A model generated the notes under the pieces. The model was not told the origin of the DNA. It saw only the letters and a list, made by a program, of their open reading frames with translations, and ran no database searches. A stretch of 64,000 nt of DNA from Coccinella septempunctata (taxonomy: Eukaryota > Arthropoda > Insecta > Coleoptera > Coccinellidae): contig NC_058191.1 of assembly GCF_907165205.1 (NCBI RefSeq), positions 32,134,064 to 32,198,063 of the forward strand, given 5' to 3'. Shown in pieces: positions 48,060 through 60,830 of this stretch. The translations under genes and the position numbers were made by a program. Within the stretch, counting starts at the first letter, position 1, and each line of letters begins with the position of its first letter.

Positions 48060-49565
48060 CACTGCGCAAAAAAATTAACGCACATTATGGAAATCTCAAA
48101 TTTATTTTACAACTGAAGGTGTTTTCAATGATAATTATTTATTATTTAATAATTTAATTATGCATGCATATGTTATCTACTTTTAACGGTTTTCTTCAAT
48201 ACAGATGTTTTTTCCCAGCAGGAATAAAAAAAGATGATATTATCAAATTTTGAATGTATTGGCTCCTTTCTAAAATCAGTTGTTCTCGATCAATTCTAGT
48301 GATCAATAGTTTTTCTTTCGTTTGATTTTCTACACTCGATCGCTATGCAACGCGAAACACGCAATTTGACCCAAGAGGAATGTCCCCAAGAGTTTTGCGA
48401 GAAGAAGGATGGACATACACAAGAATTGCAGATAGGTTTGGAGTTTCCCATACAAGCGTGTCCAGAATGTTGCAGCGATTCAGGGACACAGGTATGAATG
48501 TCCGAAGACCAGGACAGTGGTAGACACGGGTAACAACTGCCATTCAAGAACCTTACTTGAGAGTTTCTTCGTTGAGACAACGGTTTGCAACCGCTCGCCT
48601 CCTTCAAATTCAGCTTGAGCAAACTCATGAGGTGCAAATTAGCACTCAGACAATAAGAAATCGCCTCAGGGAATATGAAGAGGCCCAGCTCTTACCCCAG
48701 CCCATCGAAGGGCGCGTTTGGATTTTGCGAGAGAGCATTTCCATTAAAGAGGCCGACTGGGAAAGAGTTCTCTTCACAGATGAGTCTAGATTCTGCCTCT
48801 ACCATTGTGATCGACGTTCCCTTGTATACAGACGTTCACATGAAAGATATGCTCAGTGCAATTTCCTGAATACTACTGGTTTCGGGGGAGGATCGATTAT
48901 GCTATGGGGTGGAATATCTTTGACTGCTCGCACAGACCTAGTGGTCGTTGATAATGGAGCTATGAATGCTGATAAGTATATAAGGAACATTCTTGAAGAG
49001 CATGTAGTGCCATTTGCCCCATACATTGGTGAAAATTTCATTTTTATGGACGATAATGTCAGACCCCATCGTGCGCGCATCGTTCAGGAGTACCTTGAAG
49101 AGGTTGAAGTCTCTCGAATGGAATGGCCAGCAAGAAGTCCAGATCTCAATCCGATTGAGCAGGTTTGGGACAACCTCAATAGAAGGCTGAGAAGTTCAGA
49201 AAATCATCCAGCTACTCTTAATGACTTAGGAATCTAACTCGGAGAAATCTGGGAAGGATTAGATCAGAACATTTTAAGATCACTCATTTTGAGTATGAAC
49301 CGTCGTTGCCGAGCTGTAATTAACGCAAGGGGTGGAAATACCAAGTATCAAATCACTTATCAGCATTTCAGTATTTTGAAAATCGTTCATTTCTCTTTTT
49401 CACATAAGATTCGGTGAATTCCTGAATTTTTCTTCCATTTAATGTGTCTTGTTTCGTTCGAAACCTTCCCGAGAGAACATAAAAAATAAGTTATGAAGTC
49501 AATGTAGAGTTAACTCTCATTAAAATTGAGATTTTCAGAATGTGCGTTAATTTTTTTGCGCAGTG
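48060..49565 (+). mobile_element. Tc1-like DNA transposon, complete ends, TA target duplication
   Basis: Terminal inverted repeats begin CACTGCGCAAAAAAATTAAC on both ends and run about 45 bp (continuing GCACATT, AAATCTCAA). They are flanked by TA at 48058-48059 and 49566-49567. At 1506 bp, the length is normal for the superfamily. Good preservation of the ends contrasts with a broken transposase, so the copy could move only if helped by another element. Confidence 0.9.
48344..49380 (+). pseudogene. Tc1-like transposase (DD34E), broken
   Basis: The helix-turn-helix part (REEGWTYTRIADRFGVSHTS) is at about 48400-48460. The open part 48557-49237 carries the catalytic triad: D75 in LFTDESRF, D166 in FIFMDDNVRPHRA and E201 in LNPIEQVWDNL, with 34 residues between the last two. 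A glycine-rich GFGGGSIMLWGG block is also present. Breaks are a frame change near 48385, an in-frame TAG at 48521-48523 and an in-frame TAA at 49235-49237. After that the tail (LSMNRRCRAVINARGG) continues in frame. Confidence 0.9.
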
Positions 49566-49567
49566 TA

Positions 49568-52500
49568 TGAATTCTAAAATATGTGATGAACAACATAAAT
49601 AACTTTGTTGAGTGATAGCATCCATATTCAGTATATTCAATAAATGATAGCAGGAATTTGGAATTTTCAAAAGGTGTATACTTTAATTCCAAAACATCTA
49701 CAACTTTGCCAACGTTTCGGACATTATATACAATATACCGCAACGCACATCTCCGCAAAAGCAGGGAAATAAATCCGTCATAATATACGGCTCATAATCT
49801 GTTAGCTCAACTTGTAACTCAATATTTCGATTCGTACATGTTTGCGGTGAACGGATATCCCGCAGCGTTTGTCAACGAAACTTATATCCCCATAAACTTG
49901 CGGAGTAGAAACACCCCAAACTCCCAAACATCGAATGAAGATCTAGTAGATAGTTTCTGTAATGCATTTCGCATGTTTCGTCATTATTACTTATTCATTC
50001 TGCTCATTCATGACCATTCTCTCTTATCGTAGCTGAAGATCGATGCTCGTGGATTATTTAGAAGCGAGCTTGAGCGAAAACGGCTTACAAGAAGTTAGTA
50101 AGAATTAGCAGTTTATGCTTCCACGGAGGCATTGAAATATCGCTTGTAGGTACTATGTGGTGAAGTTGGGAGTTTTAACGTGTTTGCAGTTTGGATTAAA
50201 AGCATATCTTTGACTTTCATATTTCTGTATACATTGATAGGTAAAATACTGGCGATAAAGAAAGTGAACCTGACCTACTTTACCCAATGTAGAAGAATTA
50301 CGTTCCATCACTGAATTTCAGGAACGAGAACTTCATTTATTTGCTGAACCGAGAATAATATCAAGAGACTGTTGGTACAACACTTCTACACTCCATTGGA
50401 CCATCTTGTTCTCCGTATTCTGGTACAACCTGCTAACCTGAGTGATTTCTAACTATTACAAGAAAATTCTGCGTCAAGTATGCTTAGAAGACGTCAAGGT
50501 GATGTTCTGTGTTTTGACGTGGCGCATAGCCGATACCATCACATTATTCGAGGGAAAATATATAAATCACAGCATCTTTTACCATTATGATAAATATTTC
50601 TGGCAAGTTTTTGTTGATATACGTTAACTGAGAAGTTGACGATGATATGGCCATGAATAATGGTACAGAAGGAATAATAGGTATACGTCATTCACTTTTA
50701 TTTTAGCACTCGGTTGGCCATGGAAATTTGACACATTTCACTGTGTATAGTACGAAAATGTGGGGTTATGAAGATTGTCAAAATATTTTTGGGTTTTAAA
50801 TTAACGCCATGTTGCCCGTTCTATGTAAAAGTTTCTGTTATTACATATTTTATCATAATGTCGAATCTCTTCGGAAAATATGTGACGAACTATAAGTTTA
50901 TACGAACTGATTGAAGGCATACCAAAACCAGTTATTTGCATGGAAAATACAAGAGATCAGTATAATATCATAATATGCACTAGCTCCAGGAGAGTTTATG
51001 TTCGTTATCTTCTTTGGCTAAAGTTTGAATACGTTACATCAGTTGTAGATTTCAAAAATATTAACCCAAAGATGAAATGCATATGATGCAGTGTGGTTGG
51101 AAATGGATATCTCCCGAAGGAATTAACAGATAAGTACAAGAATGTATTCTTCAACAAAAATAATCTTGCATCAATGTAAAAGTAAAAACAATTAAAGGAA
51201 GTTTCAAATCAAGATGAACTTGACCGTTGAACAAAAATTTCACATGAATAACATGAATTAACAGGACAACTGGCGCGTATTTGTGGCTGTTCATCTTAAT
51301 ACATTGATATAATAATAATAATTAGGTATTTATTGGTACCTTAAGACATTTACCATGTATAGGACAAATGAAAAATAGAAAAATCAATTTTCGGGAACTT
51401 ATTCTACGATGACATTCATCGAAAATCCTGTATAACCTTTTCGCATTAATTCACTCAAACATAAAATTCTCAAATGCCACCAATATTTTGGGTCCCCCAA
51501 TAGAAGGAAACCTTTGTCATCCTCTTCAATCATAATCTTTCTGATTGTGGAAATATTCAGCTGAAATATAAGTCGTTTAGATTCAGGTGAAACATTATAT
51601 AAATTCTCTTACATTGAATATGTTTGCTACCGTCTGACGTATTGTGGATTTCAGAATAACAGGGTATAACTATTTGAATGAGCGGACCTGAATTTTAAAT
51701 AGCACTTCCTGAAACCCTGTCTCTATTTTCAATCACTTTCGGCATTTTCGTAATAAAAATTGATATAAGTTGTGGCAACGGCGTTATGACATTAACGACA
51801 TTTCATGAGTGCCAACCTTACTCCGTTATAGTTACAAAAACTTGAGAAAATTATTTCATGGCCAACCGACTGCTAAAATAAATCTGAATGGAGTATAGGT
51901 GTAGCAAGAATCTGGATTGAGAGCAACGTGTAGTCATCGAAATATAGCAGGGATATACCAGTTTCGATCTGATTAGAGGCCTTCCGTACCGCATAACTCC
52001 ACCAACGATGAGAAGTGATTAAAGCATAGAGTGGATAAGTTTAAATCTAGATCCTTGCTTGTTCAAGTTCCCCTGTGGAAGAAACAATTATACAAGAAAG
52101 AAATCTGAAATGATTTAAGGAAAAAAGTTCAGCCAGCTGAAAAGAAAGTAGTATCAATATTTTACTCTCACGAAATAATTTTTATCTCTTTTAAAAAAAA
52201 ATTGGGTTTGGTGAATAATTCGTCAGGCTTGAAATGAATAGTGTTATCTCAAATGTTCACCTTTCAAATATTTTCAATTTTTGAAATCTTTCAATTCTGG
52301 AATGTGTGGTTGAATAGAACCAAAACGACCTCATGATTTTCTCATAAAATTAGGTAAATACCTTATGGAAGTATAGTCCATTCAATGAAAAAATTCAATG
52401 AGTGGAAACATGTAACGTGAGGAATTTGATTTTTGGCATAAATCAACAGATCATTCCATGGTAGAACAAACAAGAGAATCATCAAATCGAGTTCGTCAAT

Positions 52501-53138
52501 ATTCCTCTGACCCTTGACCTTTAACGCTATTCCTTTTGCGGGATGAACGACAGTATTTTTCATTCCTAAAATTAACTGCTCATAGCTCCTACCATTTTTC
52601 CCCACAGTGAAGATCCATCTTCATTCTCCTGCATTATTTTTCCTCCTACGTAGAACATTATCATTGTGTCGTAAGCCAGTTGGATGAACGTTGAACTGAG
52701 TTCTGAACGCATTCAGCAAGGCCTAAAAAGATACAAATGCGAATTATTTGGTCCCTGCTGCTCCCAGTCAACGAATTCATCCAATTAAGTATAAGCCCAA
52801 GCGTTACTTTGACGGGTTCAAACACGTAAAAACCTTCAGACTTTTTACATTAAATTTTAACCAAGTTCCGCTTTGTCCTACCCTTCATGTAGGCATGAAA
52901 CGTTTTCTAGGTACGTTTGATTTTATGCGAATTTTGCACGTGTGAAGTTATTAAGGGGAGGTTTTTCGTCAATATGAATACAGAGTGAGCCATCGAAAAC
53001 GAAACAGCAGCTCTGCAGTTCGGCAGAATATAATTATATAAAAATTAACGCCCAGACACATCGATTTTTGACTCCAGGTGAGTAACTTCTAAGATCAAAT
53101 TCAAAACCGTATCAATTCAACCCTCAGTGATACAACCC
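49568..53138. other. Intergenic spacer
   Basis: About 3.6 kb of AT-rich sequence with only short chance frames. TACAGAGTGAGCC near 52980 resembles the end of TACAGGGTG-type DNA elements, but no partner end was found. No gene recognised. Confidence 0.35.
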
Positions 53139-53205
53139 TATTATGACTTTAGCCTTGCGGCTTTCACACTCCTCTCCAGAGGAAAATTCACTTATCCCAG
53201 ATATC

Positions 53206-53748
53206 TCAGATATCAAAAGGATTAAGCTCTGTTGGAGCCCTTTCCAGGTTTTCGGGCTCGTGGTGGTGGTCGGGTCCGGGTCGCTCCTCGGCTCCCTGCT
53301 GTAGGTTGGATTCCTGCCCCACCCGCACTTCCTGTCGGCGCAGACGGTGTTCCTCTGCATTCCCCATGTACTTGCGTACAGTTCTCGCCGTTCCGAGCAG
53401 TACCGCCTTCTGCATGACTCTATAGATATTTTCATCCAATTTAAGTTTCCTCAGGTTCTCCAGTAGTTTCTTCGGTATCAGGCCTGTAGATGAAATGACA
53501 ATAGGGACGGTCTTGATATCTTTCAGTTTCCACTGTCTTCTGGTTTGTTCCTCGAGATCTCTGTATTTTGAAATTTTTTCAGTGTGCCTATCTAGAAGAT
53601 TGTTATTATTTGGAATCGCCACATCGATGAATAGTGCTCTGTCTTCATCCTTATTGAGCAATATAAGGTCTGGTCTATTGTGGGTTATTTTCCGGTCTGT
53701 GAGAACCGTGCGATCCCAGTAGAGCTTGTGATGTTCATTTTCCAACAC
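53206..53748 (-). pseudogene. Restriction-like endonuclease domain of the same LINE
   Basis: Continues the RT frame after a shift. The catalytic core is HNRPDLILLN followed by FIDVAIPNNN (residues 23-50), matching the RPD...D pattern of restriction-like endonucleases in R2/R4-type LINEs. The basic C-terminal tail (ARTVRKYMGNAEEHRLRRQE) ends NPFDI at 53206. The tail is repeated at 55400-55648 in the truncated neighbour. Confidence 0.8.
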
Positions 53749-55316
53749 AGCATCCGGATGGTATGGTGTTTTAGTGCCAATTCTTGGTGAAGGATCTTGG
53801 CAACAGCATCATGTCTATTTTTGTACTCCGTGCCCGCGAACTTCTGACATCCCCCGGTGATGTGCTGGATAGTTTCATGTGTCGCACAGCCATAACGACA
53901 GCTATCGTCCGCCACTGAGGCATCCTTGGCGATATATTTCATGTAATTTCTTGTTGGAATCACCTGATCCTGGATGGCGAGCATGAAGCCCTCTGTCTCA
54001 GGAAACAAACTTCCGGAAGTCAACCAGTAGTTCGACGCAGATATGTCGACGTAATCATGGTTGACCTCGTTCTGGTGCCTTCCATGCAAAGGTTTGCCAA
54101 TCAGTTTTTGCATTTTACTTTCTGCAGAGTGTTCGACGGTTTCCAAGTTATCCTGTTGTAGCTTTAACGGTGTAGAACTATCAGCAACACAAACTGCTCG
54201 ATGGAGTTCTGACGAAGCAGCCTTGCTCAGGAAATATTTTCGAAGTCCTTCAATTTCCTGGGACATACGGTTGGACAAATCAACAATTCCTCTACCCCCA
54301 AGATGTCGTGGCAGCTCTGTCCGTTCTATTGAGCTTTTGGGGTGATGTTTATTGTGTTTAGTCAGCATCGTCCTTATTTTTCTCTGTAGGGCTGATAAAT
54401 CGGTGGTCGTCCAAGAGATGATACCGAATGAATGGCTCAGCGCCGAGCAAGCGTAGGTGTTAATCGCTTTTATGAGATTCTTGCTGTTAAGACCAGTTCT
54501 CATTATCCTTCTCAATCTTCGAGTGAACTCCTCCGTTAATTCTTTCTTCATCTGGGTTTGATTGATTTTTCTTGCCTGTTTTATGCCTAGATACTTGTAT
54601 GTGTCTCCTTCCTTCAATGCTTCAATTTCTGCACCTTCCTTGAGTTTGAACGTACCATCTTCTATTTTCCCTCTCGTTATGTTCAGCAGTCGACATTTTT
54701 CTAATCCAAATTTCATTTTGATGTTTTCCGAGAATCCTTCCACCATTTTCAGCATCTGTTGCATTCGTTTTTTGGTAGATGCGAAGAGTTTCAAATCGTC
54801 CGTGTAAAGTAAATGATTCAGTTTCATCATAGTTCTACTGCCGCTCTTGATGGAAAATCCGTAGTCCGTAGAATTCAATCTATGAGACAAGGGATTCAGG
54901 GCCATGCAGAACCACAGAGGGCTCAGCGAGTCTCCTTGGAAAATTCCGCGTCTTATTGGAATAGGTCCTGTTGTAATGGAGCAATCTGCTGCTTTCATTT
55001 GAAGACTAGTACGCCAGGTTGACATGGCGTTTTTCAGGAACTTAAGAATATTGGGATCCACCTTGTAAATCTTTAAGATCGTCAAGGGCCATTCGTGGGG
55101 TATAGAATCGAATGCTTTTTTGTAGTCTATGTACGCAGCGTAAAGATTCCTCCGCTTGGAGAACGCTTGATTGCAGATAACTGAATCAATTATTAGCTGT
55201 TCTTTGCACCCTCGGCTGTCTTTGGTGCATCCTTTCTGTTGCATGGCGATGATGTTATTCCTTTCGCAATGGTTGTGTATTCGATTTGAAATGCACGATG
55301 TGATTAATTTGTACAT
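53685..55316 (-). pseudogene. R4/Dong-like reverse transcriptase
   Basis: 543 codons. Motifs by residue are QKGCTKDSRGCKEQL (27-41), AYIDYKKAFD (61-70), GIFQGDSLSP (124-133), catalytic YTDD (171-174), YKYLGI (240-245), LPRHLGGRGIVDL (335-347) and the zinc knuckle C473-C477-H485-C490. Translation upstream of the methionine reads RRLPT before the junction with the neighbouring copy, so the true N-terminus is lost. The frame changes near 53720-53748, where the endonuclease domain continues in another frame. Confidence 0.85.
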
Positions 55317-55332
55317 CGTTGGAAGACGACGT

Positions 55333-55740
55333 TATTATGACTTTAGCCTTGCGGCTTTCACACTCCTCTCCAGAGGAAAATTCACTTATCCCAGATATCT
55401 CAGATATCAAAAGGATTAAGCTCTGTTGGAGCCCTTTCCAGGTTTTCGGGCTCGCGGTGGTGGTCGGGTCCGGGTCGCTCCTCGCCTCTCTGCTGTAGGT
55501 TGGATTCCTGCTCCACCCGCACTTCCTGTCGGAGCAGACGGTGTTCCTCTGCATTCCCCATGTACTTGCGTACAGTTCTCGCCGTTCCGAGCAGTACCGC
55601 TTTCTGCATGATTCTAAAGATATTTTCGTCCAACTGAAGTTTCCTCAAGTTCTCTAGTAGTTTCTTCGGTATCAGGCCTGTAGATGAAATGACAATAGGG
55701 ATGGTCTTGATATCTTTCAGCTTCCAGTGTCTTCTGGTTA
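55333..55740 (-). mobile_element. Truncated sister copy of the R4/Dong-like LINE (3' ~400 bp)
   Basis: Nearly identical to 53139-53545: the same protein tail (GTARTVRKYMGNAEEHRL, ending NPFDI) and the same 3' UTR to the word TATTATGAC. It stops abruptly at CTTCTGG next to a (TTA)n run. On the minus strand the order is (TAA)n, this fragment, then the longer copy. Confidence 0.85.
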
Positions 55741-55764
55741 TTATTATTATTATTATTATTATTA
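55738..55764. repeat. (TTA)n microsatellite at the LINE 5' junction
   Basis: About nine TTA units abutting the 5'-truncated end of the LINE fragment; on the element's strand it reads (TAA)n. It is a likely insertion target. Confidence 0.85.
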
Positions 55765-58700
55765 ATATTCTGAATAAGGAAGATGATACAGGTGATATTT
55801 CATTAGAAATGTCTTCCTTTTTCGAGTTCTTTATATCGAATTTTTTTTATTCAATTTATATGCTTTCGACGTTTTCACATTTGAATTTTAAGCGATGCTG
55901 GATTTCCCTTCAAGTATGCTGTGTAAGTCAATCGAATTCACACTCATTTGTTCTAAAATATCGATAATGAATCTGCTTTACGGTTCTTGCACTGGATATT
56001 TTTGAAAAATAAAGAAAAAATTGAAATCAAGTCTTTCTGCCAAGGAGTAAACTCTCTTCACCTTAATTTTTGAAGAAAGAAACAAAATGTAACTTTGATA
56101 TGTTAGTGACAATCTTTCATCATTCATATTCTCAACTCTCAATAAAATTTCGTGAACTTCTCTATTTCACCGTAAAAATTAATGAATCAGAATATTCTGA
56201 AGGAAACTGATATCGTTTATAAATACCCTGCATTTTTCAAACATTTTTTGGAGTTTTGAAAATTATCAGGAAAATCAATCAACAAAATATTATATTTGAA
56301 TATGTAAATACACAAAAATCAGTTTCTCTCCAATATCTACAAATCGTTTTCAGTTCTCATATTATTACGCGAAAATGACTAATTTGTTCGATATTTCCAT
56401 GAAATCTACCTAAACTCTGTTCTGGTTCGGTTTGAATTTATGTCCGAACCGAAACTTCATTCAGTCAAATAAAAACTGTTTGAACAGGTGCTATTATAGA
56501 ATATTTCTCCTCTTTGACTGGGATTACATGAAAAACTCAGGGACGGAAATGATTTTATGCAAATAAAATACCTCAAAATTCAGAAGGATAACAAACAACG
56601 TATATTTTCATCAATCATGCTGACATAGATTCATTTTGTTTATCGGTGTACAACGTATTATTGTGGCTGTATACATTTCGTTTCACCTGCCTGGACGTTT
56701 GTCCAGGTTGTTTAACCGTGGTATAATTTGATTTGATGACAAAAACATGGAGAGTTCGATTTTTTAATCGATTATCCTCTTCAATCATGTTGAATGGTTT
56801 GGGAAACAATGAATATAATGGGGATCCTTTGTATAAAATACAATAAATAAATTGAGCTTCACTTCAATGCTCAATAAAACGGTTAATAGAAGATGTTATT
56901 AATGTAATAAATTAATTTTATGAAATACGGTAACTTTTATTTTCTACTCCTATCCTTCTATTCTAGTTATGTCTAAATCAATCGATATTTTGCTGATGTT
57001 AATTGATGTGGATGTCAAGTTTGTGGTTTGTGGATACAAAACATTTAATTATTTTGAGAAAATCAATATCAAAAAATACTCATTGAATATAACGACAAAT
57101 TGACGGGACCTGTAGATAACCCAGTCATAAATATTTTATGAAAAAATACCCGATATATTAGGATTCGTTGAGTTTCTCTACTGACGGACAGAATATTCAT
57201 GGTTTCCGTCGATTATTTTTTATTCAATAATATTCAATGTTACCTTCGGTAAACGAATGCGCAGAAAATGATTTGTGACTGTGGTAAAATTCACATCAAG
57301 AGTGTTTTCAACATTAAAATCCCATTACTGGAGTGAAGTCAACTGGAATCATTTCATTCAGAAGATAAACGAGAGCACGAGAAATCGTCATGTATATTAT
57401 ACTCTGTTGATATCTGAATCATGTCGAATTTGGCCACTCAGGAATCCATTAGAAAGGGAAATATAGGAAAATTTACATTTTTTCATAAAGGTGAAACAGC
57501 CCTGTTTTCCATTATATCACATTAGGTGAAATTTGAACTGCGGATGTCGCCAAATATTGGAATTTCAATGTCTAACTCAACATTCAAATTGGAAGTACTT
57601 GCAACATCATTTGCAAGTAGCTGACAGGGCAGACGTGGTCCTCTCAAAGTGAGGGAATATCTTCGATTCGTACAATGAGAAATAAAAACAATTAAGTTAG
57701 AAAAATGTAGAAAGTGAAAAAAGATTACAGTAAAAAAATTTATTCACTACATATTTATTATACATATTATATTAAGTAGATATATTTTTCAATAGAAGAG
57801 GACTTTTTTGCGTGCCTCTTTGTGAACGACATTTTTAGTTTTGTTTGTGGCATAAACAGACAATGTTGAGAGTTGGTCAATACAAAAATATAATACATAC
57901 AATGAAAACCTATATCTAAAAAGGAGAACATTAAAACGATATTGAGATCGTGTTGTTCGGTATATTGATTTGTCAACTGTCAACCCCAAGCCAGTGTCAA
58001 TCACTTTTCCGTAAAGGGTAGACCCAACATGCAGTTGAACGAAAAAAGTGAAATCCGTTTAGTTTTTTTGATTTTTCCAGTTTCATAGGCAACATTTCTG
58101 AAGTTTTCTTCCGTTGAAACCTTCAACGAAGAATGGGAAAGGTTTTACATTTAAATGAATAAAATTGATTAAGCCGTTTTTACGGGATGCTAGGACAACG
58201 AAAAACAGCGCTTAACTTTTATTTTGGAATATATAGAGAAATACTTCAAAATGTAGTGTCGATATTGTTATTAAATTGCCGATAATTATCCAGAGAAAGT
58301 TTGTCAAAAAGTTACCGTAACAGTCTTCCTCTTTCTTAACATTCACTGTTTTCAGGTTTTCAGGAGATTTTATTAATTTAAAAAGATGAATGCAGGTGAA
58401 AAGTCATCCAAAATAGCATTCACTAAGACTTTAAGACAGTGTAGACACAAAATGATATGAACCATCTGAGATACAGACCTTTATGTGCTTTCAGTATTTC
58501 CATGGCGTGAAGGCAATGCTGACTTCGTTTGTGAATTGACTGCTGACTTATCGATCACAACTTCAGCCTATGTCCTATAATATCCAAGAATAATTGTTCT
58601 TCTTCACCTCGAATCGCTTTTAATCACCAACTGAAAGATTTGATAACACCCAATTAACACTAAACCTGATTGGACCATGTGGCTGTCTGGTAGATTTCTT

Positions 58701-60185
58701 GAATATTCTTTAATTAAACTCAAAAAAAAATTTCAGGAATGCTTTGTGCATTTTTTTTATTTCTGCGTTAATTTTGAAAATGGGAAATCTTTAATTGGTT
58801 TTTTCAAAATGGCCCATTGATTGTTATGCGTAAATAACGAAATAGCATTCAAAATGAACTTTATCTATCTATTCATTTGTTATGTTTACGATTCTACAGA
58901 AGGCAGAATATGAAATTATTTTTGTAATCTCAAATTCATTCAACAAACAATAATTCGGGAATTCAGTTTGATTTCGTTAAGTTGCAATGAGAATGTTGCA
59001 TTTGAATGGCATTGTCTCCTGAGAAACATTTGAAGATTCATTCCTATAATATCGAAATTTCCACAAGGATTCTTCCCATATAAGCCCATTTTAAAATTTA
59101 ATCGATGAAACAGCTTCCGTTCGACCCATGATCCAAAACCTTCATCTATAATCGCAAAAGATGGGGTATTTCCAGAAGGAGTTTTACTCTTTCCTCTGCT
59201 ATTCTTCAATAATGTTATATGCGCAAGAAAACAAAATTTTAGAGTGCAACTAAAAAAAAGTACATTTCAATAAATTTTCACTTTGCGAGTGGATTCTTTT
59301 ACCAATACTAGATACAGGTGAGTTCAACTGAGTAATAACGAGAAACGAATTGAATTGAAACTTTCATGGTTTTAAATTTCACTTTATATTATCCGCCACA
59401 AATTGTGTATTTATTGCATTGGTTCTTGCTTGGACCGACATTTATGTGTCTGTTATCGCCTTTGTTGTCTCACTTATTCATACGAGTTTACAGTCTTTCA
59501 AACAGCACAGAATTCCCTGTGGTGTTTGGCCGCTTTTCCATCCATGCAGAAGTGGAAAATTCATGAAACGATATATCAATGGAAGATCCAACTCTTGCAG
59601 TTACGAAGTTTTCACTGAATGCAAAAGGGGAAATGAAGGACTATAAAGAGAGCGCTCTCGTACTGAATCTGAATTTTGTTTGGAATACAGCGCCATACCT
59701 ACCATACGATGTAGGACAAAGTGCTATACGAGAGGTTCTCAACAGGTTGACTTTTGCTGTATCAGTTTCCATCATGAAACCAGTCTATTTACAATTTCTC
59801 ATTATTCATCAGAATGTCCTGAAGCTTATTATTTGATGGTTTACTTCATACCATATCGATTTTATGTGTATACTTTCACTTTCTTCAATCGTTATACTGA
59901 CTTAATCCTCAAATGAAACAAATGTGAGGTTAAAAATGAAATAACAGTCGTCCAGTTGCAGGAAAGTCTGTAAAAATTTAATGCTAATGAACATTTAATC
60001 CCCCATTATTCCCTTCAAAAATGCCACTTCTGAATTTTATAGGGCATTGAATCTGGACGTTCCTGCAACTGAGACAGAGTGTTTCAATTCTAATCAATGA
60101 TAAATAATATAATAATAACCTGATTCATTTAGTCATTGCTAAATCTAATTACCGAGAATAACCTACAGGAAGACCATCGGTGCGA
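55765..60185. other. Intergenic spacer
   Basis: About 4.4 kb of AT-rich sequence. The overlapping frames at 59366-59916 and others have no motif. A small perfect hairpin (CCTGGACGTTTGTCCAGG) lies near 56690-56707. No gene or element recognised. Confidence 0.4.
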
Positions 60186-60830
60186 TCAAACTTGTATTTT
60201 CTTAGGGTTACTTGCGACTGTGTGCCCTCCTGTGACTGAAGAGACTCAACCGTGACCTACAGATCCTTCCACACTCTGGGCATGGATAGACACCCACCAG
60301 ATCTGGCCGCCGCTGTATTCTTCTCGGGTCTCCATGATAGGTGTGGACCAAAGACCTCCACTGTGATCTGTCTAACGCTAGTTGTTCCCAGTTATTATTG
60401 GCATCAACTGAATTTAGGGATTGATGCAGTAAATCCTTGAACCGCTTATACTGGCCTCCTGGTTTCCGAGCTCCCTCTGTGTACAGAGCTATTTTGGGGA
60501 GTCTTGTGTCTACCTCAGAATGTGGCCGCTCCATCTGAGTCGGGCCCTCGTTACTTGCGTCTCAATTGTTATATAACTCGCGCGCTGCAAGACCTCTGCA
60601 TTTGAAACTTTGTGGAACCATCTCATGTGCATTATTTGTCTTAGATGACGTTGTTGCGTTTGTTGAAGCTGTTTAATGTGTCGCCTGTAGAGAGTCCATA
60701 AAGAAGCTTTGGGAGGACCACTGCTTTGTAAACACCAGTCTTGGTCTTCAGATTTAGGTCGTTATTTGGAAATACTCTGTCCTTAAGCTTCCAGAATACC
60801 CGTGATGCTGAATTGATACGGCTGAATGAA
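60186..60830 (-). pseudogene. LINE 3' fragment with C-terminal finger, copy 2 (minus strand)
   Basis: Same family and same extent as 43600-44254. On the minus strand: FWKLKDRVFPNNDLNLKTKT, then decayed sequence with a frameshift, then RLPKIALY, GARKPGGQYKRFKD and LALDRSQWRSLV, ending in the finger CPECGRICRSRLSLFSHRRAH. Small deletions near 60510 break the frame. Similarity begins at about the same RT position as copy 1, so both may derive from the same truncated source. Confidence 0.8.

Larger units (their letters stand above)
53139..55332 (-). mobile_element. R4/Dong-like LINE, 5'-truncated copy
   Basis: On the minus strand the element runs from the RT domain (near 55332) through a Cys/His knuckle and a restriction-like endonuclease to a 3' end at 53139 (...GTCATAATA). 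Its 3' end repeats exactly the 3' end of the truncated copy at 55333-55740, so two copies lie head to tail. This arrangement, the restriction-like endonuclease after the RT, and the nearby (TTA)n tract fit the R4/Dong group, which I recall as favouring TAA-type repeats. The clade call is from motif style. Confidence 0.8.

Noticed and set aside
59366..59916. Five overlapping frames of 66-85 codons
   Set aside because: They run in all frames of the same AT-moderate stretch, with no motif, splice sites or repeat similarity, so they are probably chance.
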